From Anaspis maculata (Eukaryota; Arthropoda; Insecta; Coleoptera; Scraptiidae): DNA of 64,000 nt. The position numbers and the translations under genes are program-made. The notes beneath the pieces were generated by a model. That model made no database searches, was not told the origin of the DNA, and was given only the letters and a program-made list of their open reading frames with translations. The DNA lies in NCBI GenBank assembly GCA_949128115.1, contig OX421966.1, positions 55,425,416 through 55,489,415 on the forward strand, in the 5' to 3' direction. Below are positions 54,501 to 64,000 of the stretch, in pieces (within the stretch, counting starts at the first letter, position 1; every line of letters starts with the position of its first letter).

Positions 54501-57500
54501 TCTAAAAAAAAAGCCTCCGCTGGGATTTTTTTGAAACCCAAAAATTTGGAAAGAACACAAAATTCTGGACAAAACCTGTGATTTTCACGACTACAGTATT
54601 TTTTTTGAGGTCAAAATCTATTTTTCTTGGGCTATCTCGGTAACGACTCGTTAACGCAGGAAGACAGACAGGGGGGTGTAGGGGATTCATAGATACAGAC
54701 AAAGATAGCATGCACAGCACGAGTTCGTTATGAGATAGAGAATTGGTATGGTTGTCTACTCCAATTGTTTCGAAATTTCCTTGTTTCGATACTACCGTAT
54801 GATCAAAAACTTTTTTCCTTTAGGCAAGCTGTGGCCTGGCCAAAATCAGCCTCGTTTGTCTGTCAATCGCCAGACCACAGCCTACCTAGAGGAGGAAAGT
54901 TTTTGATCATACGGTATAAGCTTGTGACAGAATGGCAAAAATGCTGTTATACACTGGATAACACTAATGAAAAAAAATACAATTTTCAAGGCTCTGAAAT
55001 ACGCGCAGTGCTTGCTATCAGAATATAAGGTACAACTATGACGGAATTTTTGTACGCCGATTTTCAATGATTTTCGAATGGTTTCCAAAGATTTCCAATG
55101 ATTTCCAAATGTTTTCCAAAAGATTTTAAATGATTTCCACATGATCTCCAAATGATTTCCATGAAAGTGTACACCAGATTTCCAAGGTGGTTTACCCCTC
55201 GGGTTACAACGAGGGGTAAACCACTGATGGGATTTTTGTACATCGATTTCCAATGATTTTCAAATGATTTCCGAATGATTTCCAAATAATTTCCAATGAT
55301 TTCCAAATGATTTTCAAATGATTTCCAATGATTTCTATGGAAGTGCACACCAGATTTCCAACGTGGTTTACCCCTCGGAATTTTTGCAAAATCTTACGCA
55401 TATCTCAGAGTATTCTCGATCATCCCGTAGCTGTCCGTGCAGATGGCCTTGGGCGACCCGGTGGTGCCGCTGCTGAAGAAAATCGTCGCCGTCTCGTGCG
55501 TGTCCACGGCCACCGGCACGAACTGATCCTCGCCCGGGCCGGGCTTGTCGAAATCCGCGAACGTTTCGTACCTGTCCGACTTGCCCCAGACCACAATTTT
55601 CACGCGACTTTTCAACCCGTCGTGCTTCGCCAACACTTCCTCCACGACCGGCAGGACGTGCTCTTCGACGAAGAAAATTTTCGGCGTAGCCAGCGACAGC
55701 AGATGGCCTACATGCTGCGCGGGCAGTTTCGGATCCAGGGAGGCCACCTTGGCGCCAAGAAAATACGCACCCACCATCGGAACGGCGCTGTCCAAATGGT
55801 TCAGGGTGCAGAGGGTCACTATGTCTTTAGGCGTGACGCCCCTGGCCCTCAGCTGAAGGGCCACTCGGACCGAACGCTTTTTGAAGCTAGCGAAGGTTTC
55901 CTGGACGCCAGAAGCAACGTCGATCTGTCGAGTAGAAGAGTTTTTCACAACTCAATTCTGTCGAAATTCATTTGATTCCGAGGGGTAAACCACCTTGGAA
56001 ATCTGCTGTACACTTCTATGGAAATCATTGGAAATCATTGGAAATCTTTGAAAATAATTGGAAATCTTTGGAAGTTACTTGAAATTCGTTGGAAATTAGT
56101 GCACAAAGATTCCATCAGTGGTTTACCCCTCGTTTGATTCATATCGTAAAATTGACCGCTCAGAAGTCACCACACAAAACTAGCCACTTGCAATCCAAAT
56201 GGCAAACCACACTTCGGTTGAGGAGTCTGCTGAAAAAGCTCAGACAGACAGTTCCATGACGGATAGCAGACGGCCTTTATCTTCTGTAAACGCCGTTAAC
56301 GATGCCAACCCAAAGACATTGTTGCTTCTGACTTTTCCCTAATTTAAGTTGTCATTTGTAAATTCATGCTGCATAAACATATACAGGGTGATTTTTTGAA
56401 AAGAACGCACCCCAGATTTTTTGCGGGCAAATTTTTTCTAGGAAAACTCCGAAACTGGTCGACTTTTATTTTGAGGGGGACATCTGGATACACATTGTCA
56501 AATTTTCAACTTCAACCATTTCGTTCCCACCCTACCCTACTTTAGAATTTCAAATAGCACTACTTATAGCCGCTTTACGACGTACGCATGCTTATGAAAT
56601 TGAACAAATTATTGTTATTTTGAATGCCATTCTTTGTGTATGTCTCCAAATGTCGGACGAACAAGTTTTGTCGAAAAACATTCGTACGAGTGTTCTTATC
56701 CTGGGTAGAAATCAATGCACTATATTTGTTTCGAGTGTTCGTATACTAACAGCGGGGGTATTCGCGTTCGAACATTCAAACACCCATACCGATCTAGGCA
56801 TACCGTTATCCAGTCGCCCAACAACACCTATTTGGAGCTAACACGCTCATTGCTTTTGCGTCAGTCAGTTTTATTTATTTCTCCTGATTTTGTGAGGTTA
56901 TATTAAAAGTCAATATTAAATCGAAATTATCAAACTGTCAACAGTGACAACGTCGATATTTTACACATCACAGACTGGAGAATACTACACAACTCTCCTG
57001 TTATATGAAGTATATACGACCATGCACCTTCTACTTTTGGTGTAGTTTGTGTGTGGTGTGGTTATGAATGTATATAAAATAATTGAAATAGGTGATAATA
57101 ATTGGATATAACCTAGGAGGTGGCAAGGTAGTGTAACCATTGATTTGATATTTGTGATTTGGAGATATTTTTACAGTTTTGTTGGCATCAGTAATGAAAT
57201 CGCATGCGCACTTTCAAGACTTATTCTTTTAACATCATTGTGAACATGCTCCTGCTAACATTACCATCGCCATTACGTTACGTTACGTTAACATTAACAT
57301 CATTGTGCACGGAGCTATTACTCTGGAGCAGACTTTGCCTAGCAACCACCAATCAGAACAGCTCTATTTTCTGCTCTAAGCACTCCAGAGTAAGTTGGAG
57401 CAGGACAAAGAAACAGACCTATATACTGGTGTCGTGTTTTCGAGATAACTCAAGTGAACTCAAGCAATGCCTAGCAGTCCGTTCGCGTATATTCTGGCAA

Positions 57501-57978
57501 GCTCAGGAAAGTTTGCGCCTCCGCCAGTTGCGGAGATGTGAGATGTGTCTTATTCGCACGTCTCGATCTCCAGCTTTCTCGAGCCTTTCGGAACCGCACC
57601 GTTTCAAATATTCCAGCATATTATACCCTCTTTGTTTAATGTCGAACGTAGTGGAATCGCACGAGAGCCTTGCAACTCGTAACAGTATCGACAAAGCATT
57701 AACATTATTGTTGACGTTACCAATAGCTGTTTTGACACAAGCGCATGTCTTTTATGGCGTGCAAAAACATTCGAATAGTAAATTGTGTTGAATAACCCCA
57801 ATTATGCAGAATCTTCGAGTACAATTAATGCTGAGAAATCGAAGATAAACTGAGTTTTTACCTGGCAGACACGATCGGCATACTTTTCAGCTTTTTCAAA
57901 GAAAAACTGCCCCAAGCTCTGATTCGCAGGCACCACGTCCAATGGAGCTCCGTGTATTGTTTTGCTGTCGTTGGCCAT
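45056..57978 (-). CDS. Gene C: acyl-CoA synthetase, 4CL/luciferase-like, 5 exons, 543 aa
   Basis: Join of exons 57978-57862, 55924-55398, 49837-49678, 47946-47656 and 45592-45056. The total is 1632 bases with an intact frame and GT-AG introns of 1937, 5560, 1731 and 2063 bases. Catalytic motifs are present: SSGTTGSPK, YGLTE, KTGD, VERIKEM, IKYQGYQVAP and PTGK. The loop equivalent to luciferase SGGAPL reads MAGSTL, so the first Gly is Ala and the Pro is Thr, which suggests a changed acyl pocket. It ends RCSGNNW. Its 5' flank stops matching A and B about 100 bases upstream of the ATG, so its promoter is probably different. ATTAAA at 44937-44942 may be the poly(A) signal. Confidence 0.92.
45922..46230 (+). 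pseudogene. THAP zinc-finger relic in intron 4 of gene C
   Basis: Frame from ATG 45922: ESNLGCCVIGCRDT, then VVFYRFPGRW and RRQVWINNVKK, a stop at 46084-46086, and in the same frame WQPRAYHRVCSDHFVGKK. This gives the C-x3-C, FP, W and C-x2-H elements of a THAP domain, but the spacing is longer than usual and includes a stop. It runs antisense to gene C. Either a dead copy or an exon pair with an unusual intron. Confidence 0.7.
46561..46675. mobile_element. GAGTGATCGAATAAAT hairpin, 115 bp
   Basis: Inverted ends GAGTGATCGAATAAA / TTTATTCGATCACTC. A lone half-end with the same motif is at about 11249. Confidence 0.75.
47656..47946 (-). CDS. Gene C exon 4
   Basis: The exon is 291 bases in phase 0. 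It carries the altered MAGSTL loop and an intact LYGLTEGGGAAYF motif. Confidence 0.9.
48052..49392. mobile_element. 1.34-kb TA-flanked element in intron 3 of gene C
   Basis: The ends CAGGTGTCCCAGAAATGGCG and the inverse of CAGGGTGTCCCAGAAATGGC continue as GCATAAACTCTCCAGTACGT, with TA on both sides. It explains why intron 3 is 1731 bases here but about 246 in A and B. Confidence 0.88.
49678..49837 (-). CDS. Gene C exon 3
   Basis: The exon is 160 bases with the same phase as its paralogues and no stop. It is the most divergent exon 3, with SDGLIHISTMYWVTAFWMF and ALSRN. Confidence 0.9.
51480..52600. repeat. Dispersed repeat with AGTGTAGCCATCGGCG block, two direct copies
   Basis: GCAAAAGCACCCTGTATTTT with AGTGTAGCCATCGGCGACAG near 51500-51600 recurs as GCGAAAGCACCCTGCACTTT with AGTGTAGCCATCGGCGCC near 52460-52560. 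A third relative is near 63535-63610. Confidence 0.65.
53186..53403. mobile_element. 218-bp hairpin element
   Basis: Inverted arms TATCCCATATACACTTTCTA / TAGAAAGTGTATGGGATATA and AGAATGACTTTTTGGAGCA / TGCTCCAAAAAGTCATTCT. Confidence 0.85.
54795..54914. mobile_element. CCGTATGATCAAAAACTT hairpin MITE (gene C intron 2)
   Basis: It is 120 bases with the same perfect ends and TA flanks. Its interior is inverted relative to the gene B copy. Confidence 0.9.
55036..55201. mobile_element. CGAGGGGTAAACCAC element, end-deleted copy
   Basis: A GATTTCCAAATGATTTCC-rich interior ends in GTGGTTTACCCCTCG at 55201. The opposite terminus is absent. Eight bases separate it from the next copy. Confidence 0.75.
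55210..55377. mobile_element. CGAGGGGTAAACCAC element, 168 bp
   Basis: Complete inverted ends CGAGGGGTAAACCAC / GTGGTTTACCCCTCG around a (GATTTCCAAAT)n-like interior. It lies 20 bases beyond the exon 2 donor of gene C. Confidence 0.85.
55398..55924 (-). CDS. Gene C exon 2 (P-loop exon)
   Basis: The exon is 527 bases with a CGACAG acceptor and a GC|GTAAGA donor. It is GC-rich and is sandwiched between inverted copies of a CGAGGGGTAAACCAC-ended repeat, which begin 20 bases beyond its donor and 54 bases before its acceptor. Confidence 0.92.
55979..56132. mobile_element. CGAGGGGTAAACCAC element, 154 bp, 8-bp duplication
   Basis: The ends are as in 55210-55377 but the interior is inverted (GGAAATCATT units). 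The exact 8-bp duplication TTTGATTC is at 55971-55978 and 56133-56140. Genes A and B have the empty site ATTTGATGCATC. An 8-bp duplication fits a hAT- or P-type MITE. Confidence 0.9.
57862..57978 (-). CDS. Gene C exon 1 (residues 1-39)
   Basis: The exon is 117 bases, starts MANDSKTIHG and ends CAG|GTAAAA. Isoleucine 7 of the paralogues is Thr here. The ATG context and nearby acceptor-like TTTCAG are the same as in A and B. Confidence 0.9.
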
Positions 57979-58099
57979 AGTTGCTGAAACTCGAATGAAT
58001 TATTGTACTACATACCAAGCACACATACCTAAAGTAGATATTTTCGTATGCATAATCAAGTAATTTCAATGATTCAGAAGATCAGTCATTACCTACTGC

Positions 58100-58885
58100 G
58101 CCTTTCAGCTGAAAGCGACAAATCAAAATGGACATCAACAGTTTTGTCCCTTTGAGAATCAGACTCGATTCGAATCCCGTCTTCCGTGACTGATAGGGGG
58201 CTTTAAATGATCGTGAAAGGTGTTATTTACGATTGAATGGATGCAAAAAAGCGTGCGCATAAAAAAACACACGTGTTGGTGGATGATAATTGTGGCAGAA
58301 AAGCTGAAAAATGTCAATTTCGCAGGTGATAAATTTCATAGACTCCTGGATAATCAAGTAGCGTGCGATTTGAGAAAATATCACACTCATGTGTAATATT
58401 ATGTACTTTTGAAGTTTCAAGAACATGTAGAAAACTTCACTTTCATAGATGGTCTCAGGAAAAATATCTAGCATGCATCTTAGGCCAAATGAAACATGTC
58501 GCTGCATCTTTTTGGTGAACAATAAAGACCTAAATGGAATGGAACATAAGATTTTATTGTGATGCACAGCGGAGCAAAGGAAGCATGCAAATGGAAATAG
58601 TACATTACGTAACAAGTACGGAAAGTGATACATTACGCATGAGTGTGTAAGTTGATAGACGAGGCGCAGCCGAGTGCAGAAATCACACGAATGAAAGTAA
58701 GACACTTTACGGCGAGTTACGTACACTATTTTTCCTACGACCGGGAGAGAATACCATTCAAATTAAGACGTCATTTTCGTGTTTTTCTGTAAACGTAGAT
58801 TTTATAAAAACCAGTGGATAAATGATAATTACATAAATAAAGGGTAATTTTGAATGGGTTTATAAAGAAAATGTGTAGGTATGTA
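58100..58885. other. 5' flank of gene C, unassigned
   Basis: Similarity to the A and B upstream regions ends near 58080. I see no TATA-bearing block like that of gene A, no supported gene and no complete repeat. Confidence 0.45.
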
Positions 58886-60386
58886 GAGGATGGTCCATCC
58901 TAGCATAATAATTATCCCATAGCGGCCTTACCGTTCAAGATAGAGAAAAATATGTAGGAAAAAAGTTATATGGTTTGATGAGACCTATAACTTAAAATTA
59001 CTTTCGGCGCTATACAGGCTGTCCCATTTTGACGGAATTAACGAAATGTCAATTTTTCAAAATGGAACACCCTATATTTTTTTGCATTTCCCTGTTCAGC
59101 TTCTTCACTTGTCTTATGCCTGTATTTTTGTTTTCCAATTGTGTGGCAGTGCTACCAACTAAAAATGAAAAACTGAAAAAAATCGCATTTTCACAGTTTT
59201 CTTGAAAAAATCATAGCGACTTTGCTTTTCAAAATCAAGGGATGAAACTTGACAAGTGAAAGACCAATATCTCAATGTCGATAAATTGTGATTCACAAAA
59301 AAAATCAAACCTAATAATTTTCAAAGTATCATAACTATTTTTTTTCAAACGGCATGCCCCTAATTTTATAATGTTATCTGATAGATTCTTTTATCCTCGT
59401 TCATTTTGATTGGAGGTACTCAACCCTTGAACTCCATCTTTTCGAGATAATCTGAAATTTTCACCAAATTTGCTATTTTTTTGATTTTTTTTCTTCAAAA
59501 ATTGAGTTGGCCGTGACAGGCAAGCCAAATGGTACGTACGCAGCTGTCAGTTAGTCAGTCTGAATATTTCCAAAGAAAAGAAAATGGCTTCAACGCAGAA
59601 AGACATTGAAGTGGAATCCTAGATATCTGGATTAATACCAAATTATCATATCAATCATTTCCTCTCGCGTAAAGTCATTTTTCTTTGCTCGACAATATTC
59701 AGACTGACTAACTGAGAGCTGCGTACTATTTAGCTTGTCTGTCATTCATCAAGGCCAACTCAATTTTTGGAAAAAAATCAAATTTTGTGAAAATTTCCGA
59801 TTATCTCGAGAAATCGGAGTTGAAGGGTGGGGTATTTCTAGTAAAATGGAAGAGGATGAAAAAATTATCAGATAACGTTTTAAAATAATGAGCATGCCAT
59901 TTGAAAAAAAAATGATACTTTGAACACTATGCAGTTTGATTTTTTTTTGTGAACGCCCTGTATCAAAAAATCGCAATTTTTTGATATTATGATATTGGTC
60001 TTTGACTTGACTATCATCATGTCAAGTTTCATCTTTTAGTTTCAAATAGCAAGGCCGCTACGATTTTTTTTTGAGAAAACCGTGAAAATGCAATTTTTTT
60101 CAGTTTTTTATTTTTAGGTGGTAGCACTGCCACACAATTGAAAAACAAAAATACAGGCATAAGACAGTTGAAGAAGTTGAACAGGAAAATGCAAAAAAAT
60201 ATAGGGTGTTCTATTAAAAAAAATTTGATGTTTCGTTGATCCCGTCAAAATGGGACATCCTGTATAGCTGAAAATAATTTTAGGTTATAGGTCTCATCAA
60301 ACCATATAACTTTTCCCTTACATCTTTTTCTCTATCTTGAACGGTAAGACCGCTATGGGATAATTACGCTAGGATGGACCACCCTG
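58886..60386. mobile_element. 1.5-kb palindrome, CAGGGTGGTCC family, TA-flanked
   Basis: The left GGATGGTCCATCCTAGC and right GCTAGGATGGACCACCCTG ends are inverted, with TA on both sides. The arms match nearly to the centre at about 59620; for example TCAGTCTGAATATTTCC and ACAATATTCAGACTGA. No coding content. Confidence 0.88.
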
Positions 60387-63300
60387 TATTTCAAATTGAA
60401 AAAAAATTAATTTTTTTCACAATTTTCAATTTTTTCTCTAAAAACACCGCTATTTCCTGACCAAGCCTGCCTGTTGCTGTGTTTATGCTTAAGCATCTTA
60501 CAAGCGAGCAGTACACCGAATTATCGCAAAAAAATCAAGAAACCCATCAAAAACCAGTCTTCCAAATTTAGATTGCTTTCAAAATATGAAAAATGATATT
60601 TTTCATGAAAAAAATTCGGTGAATCGCAGGAATCGAACTCGAGCCCTCTGGACACACGCCTCGCGCCTATTGCAGCAGGTAAGGTCGGAGGTGGCGTCTC
60701 TCATCATCAAGCTATCAGGGTATTTTCGTCAGCCGGCCAAAACCGTCATCAATAAAAGACACGAACAATTTCTTTTATCCTTTGAAGAGCAATAGCGGCC
60801 CAAGGCCCCGGCTACCAGCCGGAAAGGTAGGTTTTGGCCATCAACAGGTGTATGGGACTTCATTTATTAACAACGTCTCCTTGTGAGAAAATTGAAAATC
60901 CAATAATAAAATTTGTGACATTTCAACCGTCATTTTGACATTTTAGTATGTTAACTTGATTCAAAGTATTTGGGTGTATTGGATGGGGCTGGTCCAGCTC
61001 AAGATTTCTAAATGGACCCCCATTTAATCTTTTGTGGTCACATATGCATTGCTACCAAAGAATTATTCTGCTTTATAAGTGTAGGTGAGAATTTGATTCA
61101 TAACTTTGCAATTACTGTTGTTGAAAGGAAATTATGTAGGATTTTTATTTTTATACATCTCACCGCTAGGGTTAGGCCTTCTATAAGGTTATATGAGCAT
61201 GTCAAACCCATACCACCAGTTGAGAGGACATGACTGAGGCCAGTCCTGTAGGTGCGAATTATTGTTGGTTTGCTTGTAAATCAGTGTTAGGGTGGTATTG
61301 AAAGCCGGTTTTTCGAAATTGTGATTGAATCGTCGTTTAAATTCGTATTGTTTCGTGGTCCGAATGAACTGTGCGTTATAATAACGCACGGCTCATAACG
61401 CACAGGTTTGGTGGGTTGACGTAATTGACCACTTTCGGGCCTACTATAGCTTGTGAAAGGGCTCACTTTCGTAGGTGGTCGTAGGAAAACGCTATTAACC
61501 TACATAAGTCTCATACCTCATACGTCCTAATAAATAAGTTAGGCTAGTTAAAGCTCAGGCTCAGCGGACCAAGAAAAATCATCAAATGCCGACCAAAGAG
61601 ACGAGGCCTATGAAATATGTAATACTGGATATTCACATAGTTGGCTCGTTAGTGCGCTGAGATGGTCCCCGTTCTTCAGCTTCTTCACCTGCTCGCTCTT
61701 GGGTGCAATAGTTATTGCATTTTTATGACCGGCCATCAGGCTCGATAATGGCTTTTAATGGCACCAGCGGAAGAATGGGTGAGGGGGCAGGCAGACGTAG
61801 AGTATGGCATAGAGAATTCATCCAGGCCGTTTGGCCAAGATGGGCAAGCTCCTAGTGGTGGTTGCTTGTTCAACAACCCATCCTGTTTCTTGAAACCTAC
61901 CCACCCGGTTGCTTGGTGTTGTCGTTTTTGAATGCTTTTGCTGCTTGCGCTCTCGCACGGCGCCTAACTACCTGCCTGGCGCCGCGTGGCTCGTTATTTG
62001 CAGAGAGAGCAGCAGCAGGACAAGAACTCGAACTTGAACTGCGCGCAAGCTTTTATTGCAAGGACGACGACGACGATGACGGATCTAGTCCTCGATGGCA
62101 TGACTTTCCACGTAACTCGCAAGCCCGGTTGAGATTGAGATAATTGACCCGCAATACCCGAATATACTCAGTTCACCTCTGGTAGATACGCCTAAGTATA
62201 ATCAATTTCACGGTTCTCTGCATCAAAGCAAGCTGTGAAAAAAATGGGTCGCGTTGGTACGAATGACACGTTAACGACTTGTTGACAGCTAGCTGTCTTC
62301 ATGTAAAATTGTTAATGAGATGTGACATTGTCACCGTCTCGGAGTCATGTACGCGAAAGTGAAAATTTTCGAGAATATGCTAGAAATTGTTGGTTTCTTT
62401 TGAGTGATTTACAGTGTGGACGATAAGGGACATTGTCTTCACTGGTTGATGAATCTTTGCCAAGGCTATTAAGTTTTTGCCGGCAACAGAAAATTATGCC
62501 GAAAGTCTGTGATGTCGTGAAGAAAGGGAATGTAAAAAGGAAAACCCATTCCCCAAAAGGAAACTTAATTCTTTAATGGACAATATGGATAGTGGGACAC
62601 AAATTTATGGAGTTGAACTGTATGGAGACGAGACAATTTGGGCGTGAGTAGTTAGGTACATTGTGTTGTCTGCCAGCATGTATCTTACCTTGCTTGCTGT
62701 TGCAGTAGGTATAAGCAGTAGGCAGTAGGCACCCTTTCCGTTATTCAAGAAGTCGTACTTGTCATGCGCAAATACCGAGTTTGGTTGTTTTGGTGGCTTG
62801 AGGTTGGCACTGGCAGCCCTGGCAGCGATGTCGATTTTCAAACGCGCAACGTCAATTCTGCCATTTTGCTGTTCCTCCTGCCGAGTATCGTACGTTTCAA
62901 ATAAGTTCTCCTGTATTAGGGACAGTGTGATAGAAACTGATAATCGCAGATCGAGATCCAATAAATTAGTGATTATTTATAGCTAATAGATCGTGAGTGG
63001 GTTCAGCCATATGGCCCATGGTTGTTGATAATCGTTCTCACTCGCACTCGCGGTCGACAATTTTGAGAATATAGGGTCCCTAGCTAACTCCCGCCAGTTT
63101 CGCCGCCCATGACAATTCATATTTTTCCAAGACAGCGAGAAAAGTGAATGGGTAGAGCTAGAGCTAGAGTAGGTACCTAGTATGCACTACTCTAGTGATG
63201 TGCATCAGAAGATGTAGCCTTTTGGGCCGTGGGCGTTTTCATCCGAGTAGTATCTTGCCGATCCTCGACATTATTCATTAGTAGCCGCCAAAAACCTAAC

Positions 63301-64000
63301 AACCTTGGCGGAGACCCACCAACCAGTAAAGACAATGCCCCTTATCTTCCACACTGCAAAGCACTCCAAAGAAACTAACGATTCCTGGCGTATACTCAAA
63401 AATTTTCATTTTTGCGTACATGATATCTCGACACGGTGACAAGGTGTCACATTAAAAATTGCACTTGTAGACAACTGGCTGGCTAGTCCGGATGCTAGTT
63501 GAAAGTACCTTGCGTTTTTTGATGAGAAGATGCCACTCGGTGGAAATGTTCCTTGCATTGTACTCTTCCGATCCAGAAAGGTAGCCATCAGCGCCATCCA
63601 TGTCGGCGGCGTATACAGGGTGATACAGAAAAAAAAAGTTGAAAAATTATATTTAACTAACCGAAACATGTGGAGACGTGTAACTCGCCACATACATTAA
63701 CTATTTTATGCTTATCAAGTCACAGCAAACTGTTCTTGATCACATTGAACTGTCTTTGAAATGTAGGGGAAAACCAGAAAAAAACAAGAACACTCTTTTT
63801 TCCATAAATAAATAATTCTACGAGATATTGACACAATACTTGGTATTTCTACGAAAAGTAATGTTAGAAATGATATGAGCTGGGTAGCCAATTTCTAAGC
63901 CAACTATTTCCAGAAATACGATTGTCAACTTTTTTTCCTCTTGAGCACCATCTTGAATCTGCCCTGTGAGTCATCGTTTAAAAAGTGATTGGTTATTATA
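60387..64000. other. Unassigned terminal region
   Basis: I see no exon I can assign. About 60617-60675 has a tRNA B-box-like sequence on the minus strand (GAGTTCGATTCC), but no full cloverleaf. 63535-63615 is a relic of the repeat near 51500 and 52500. Moderate open frames at 61862-62143 (+) and 62605-62961 (-) have no recognisable family. Confidence 0.4.

Larger units (their letters stand above)
49975..54617. mobile_element. ~4.6-kb nested palindrome in intron 2 of gene C
   Basis: The arms at about 49975-50900 and 53650-54617 are inverted (for example AAGCCTCCGCTGGGATTTTT on the right and its inverse near 50065). A second inverted pair lies at about 51100-51300 and 53510-53660. The centre holds direct-repeat fragments and a small hairpin (53186-53403). 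Outer ends are approximate. Confidence 0.75.

Noticed and set aside
54882..55401. Frames rich in Asn-His-Leu-Lys-Ile repeats near exon 2 of gene C
   Set aside because: They translate the GATTTCCAAATGATTTCC minisatellite inside MITE copies and are not genes.
55328..55975. 215-aa plus-strand open frame over exon 2 of gene C
   Set aside because: Antisense shadow of the P-loop exon; its ends run into repeat sequence and it resembles no family.
57204..57791. 195-aa plus-strand open frame in intron 1 of gene C
   Set aside because: No recognisable domain, low-complexity composition and no counterpart in introns of A or B. Probably chance.
58223..58726. 167-aa minus-strand open frame upstream of gene C
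   Set aside because: Rich in Phe, His, Tyr and Cys without any motif; no splice or promoter context. Could be chance or part of an unknown repeat.
62605..62961. 118-aa minus-strand frame as a possible exon
   Set aside because: No homology recognised and no convincing splice signals or partner exons in the window; not called.

Overview
This window looks like animal, most likely insect, nuclear DNA. Genes are split by GT-AG introns, the background is AT-rich with GC-rich exons, and most of the DNA is transposon debris. The style of the repeats and the arthropod-type 4CL/luciferase-like enzymes would fit a hemipteran such as a whitefly, but that species guess is inference and no marker in the window proves it.

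The only genes I can support as intact are three tandem paralogues on the minus strand. They encode ATP-dependent acyl-CoA synthetases (ANL/AMP-binding superfamily, 4-coumarate:CoA-ligase/firefly-luciferase-like). I call them A (12644-25060), B (28206-34075) and C (45056-57978). Each has five coding exons with the same boundaries and phases: 117, 527, 160, 291 and 531-537 bases. They encode 541, 543 and 543 residues. All splice sites are GT-AG, all joins stay in frame, and the nucleotide-binding, hinge and lysine motifs are present. They are probably all functional, but they differ at normally conserved positions: Gly to Ser in motif A8 of B, and a changed GGSPL loop in C. None ends in a peroxisomal SKL-type signal. 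Their immediate 5' flanks also differ.

Layout: 1-12.6 kb is gene-free, with nested foldback elements including a 1.6-kb hAT-like element with an 8-bp target duplication. 12.6-25.1 kb is gene A, whose introns hold three large palindromic elements, two of them with relics of Tc1/mariner transposase. 25.1-27.3 kb is the 5' flank of A, with a tandemly duplicated block that carries a TATA box. 28.0-34.1 kb is gene B, the most compact copy. 34.1-44.9 kb holds the 5' flank of B, two long near-perfect palindromes, an interrupted LTR-like repeat and a THAP zinc-finger sequence split by a transposon. 45.0-58.0 kb is gene C, with a second THAP relic in intron 4 and a 4.6-kb palindrome in intron 2. 58-64 kb is a 1.5-kb palindrome and unassigned sequence.

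Because the three paralogues align so well, many insertions can be dated against empty sites in the sister copies. The affinities of gene B change along its length (C-like in exon 2 and at the extreme 3' end, A-like in exons 3-4 and the 5' flank), which suggests gene conversion or unequal crossing-over within the array.
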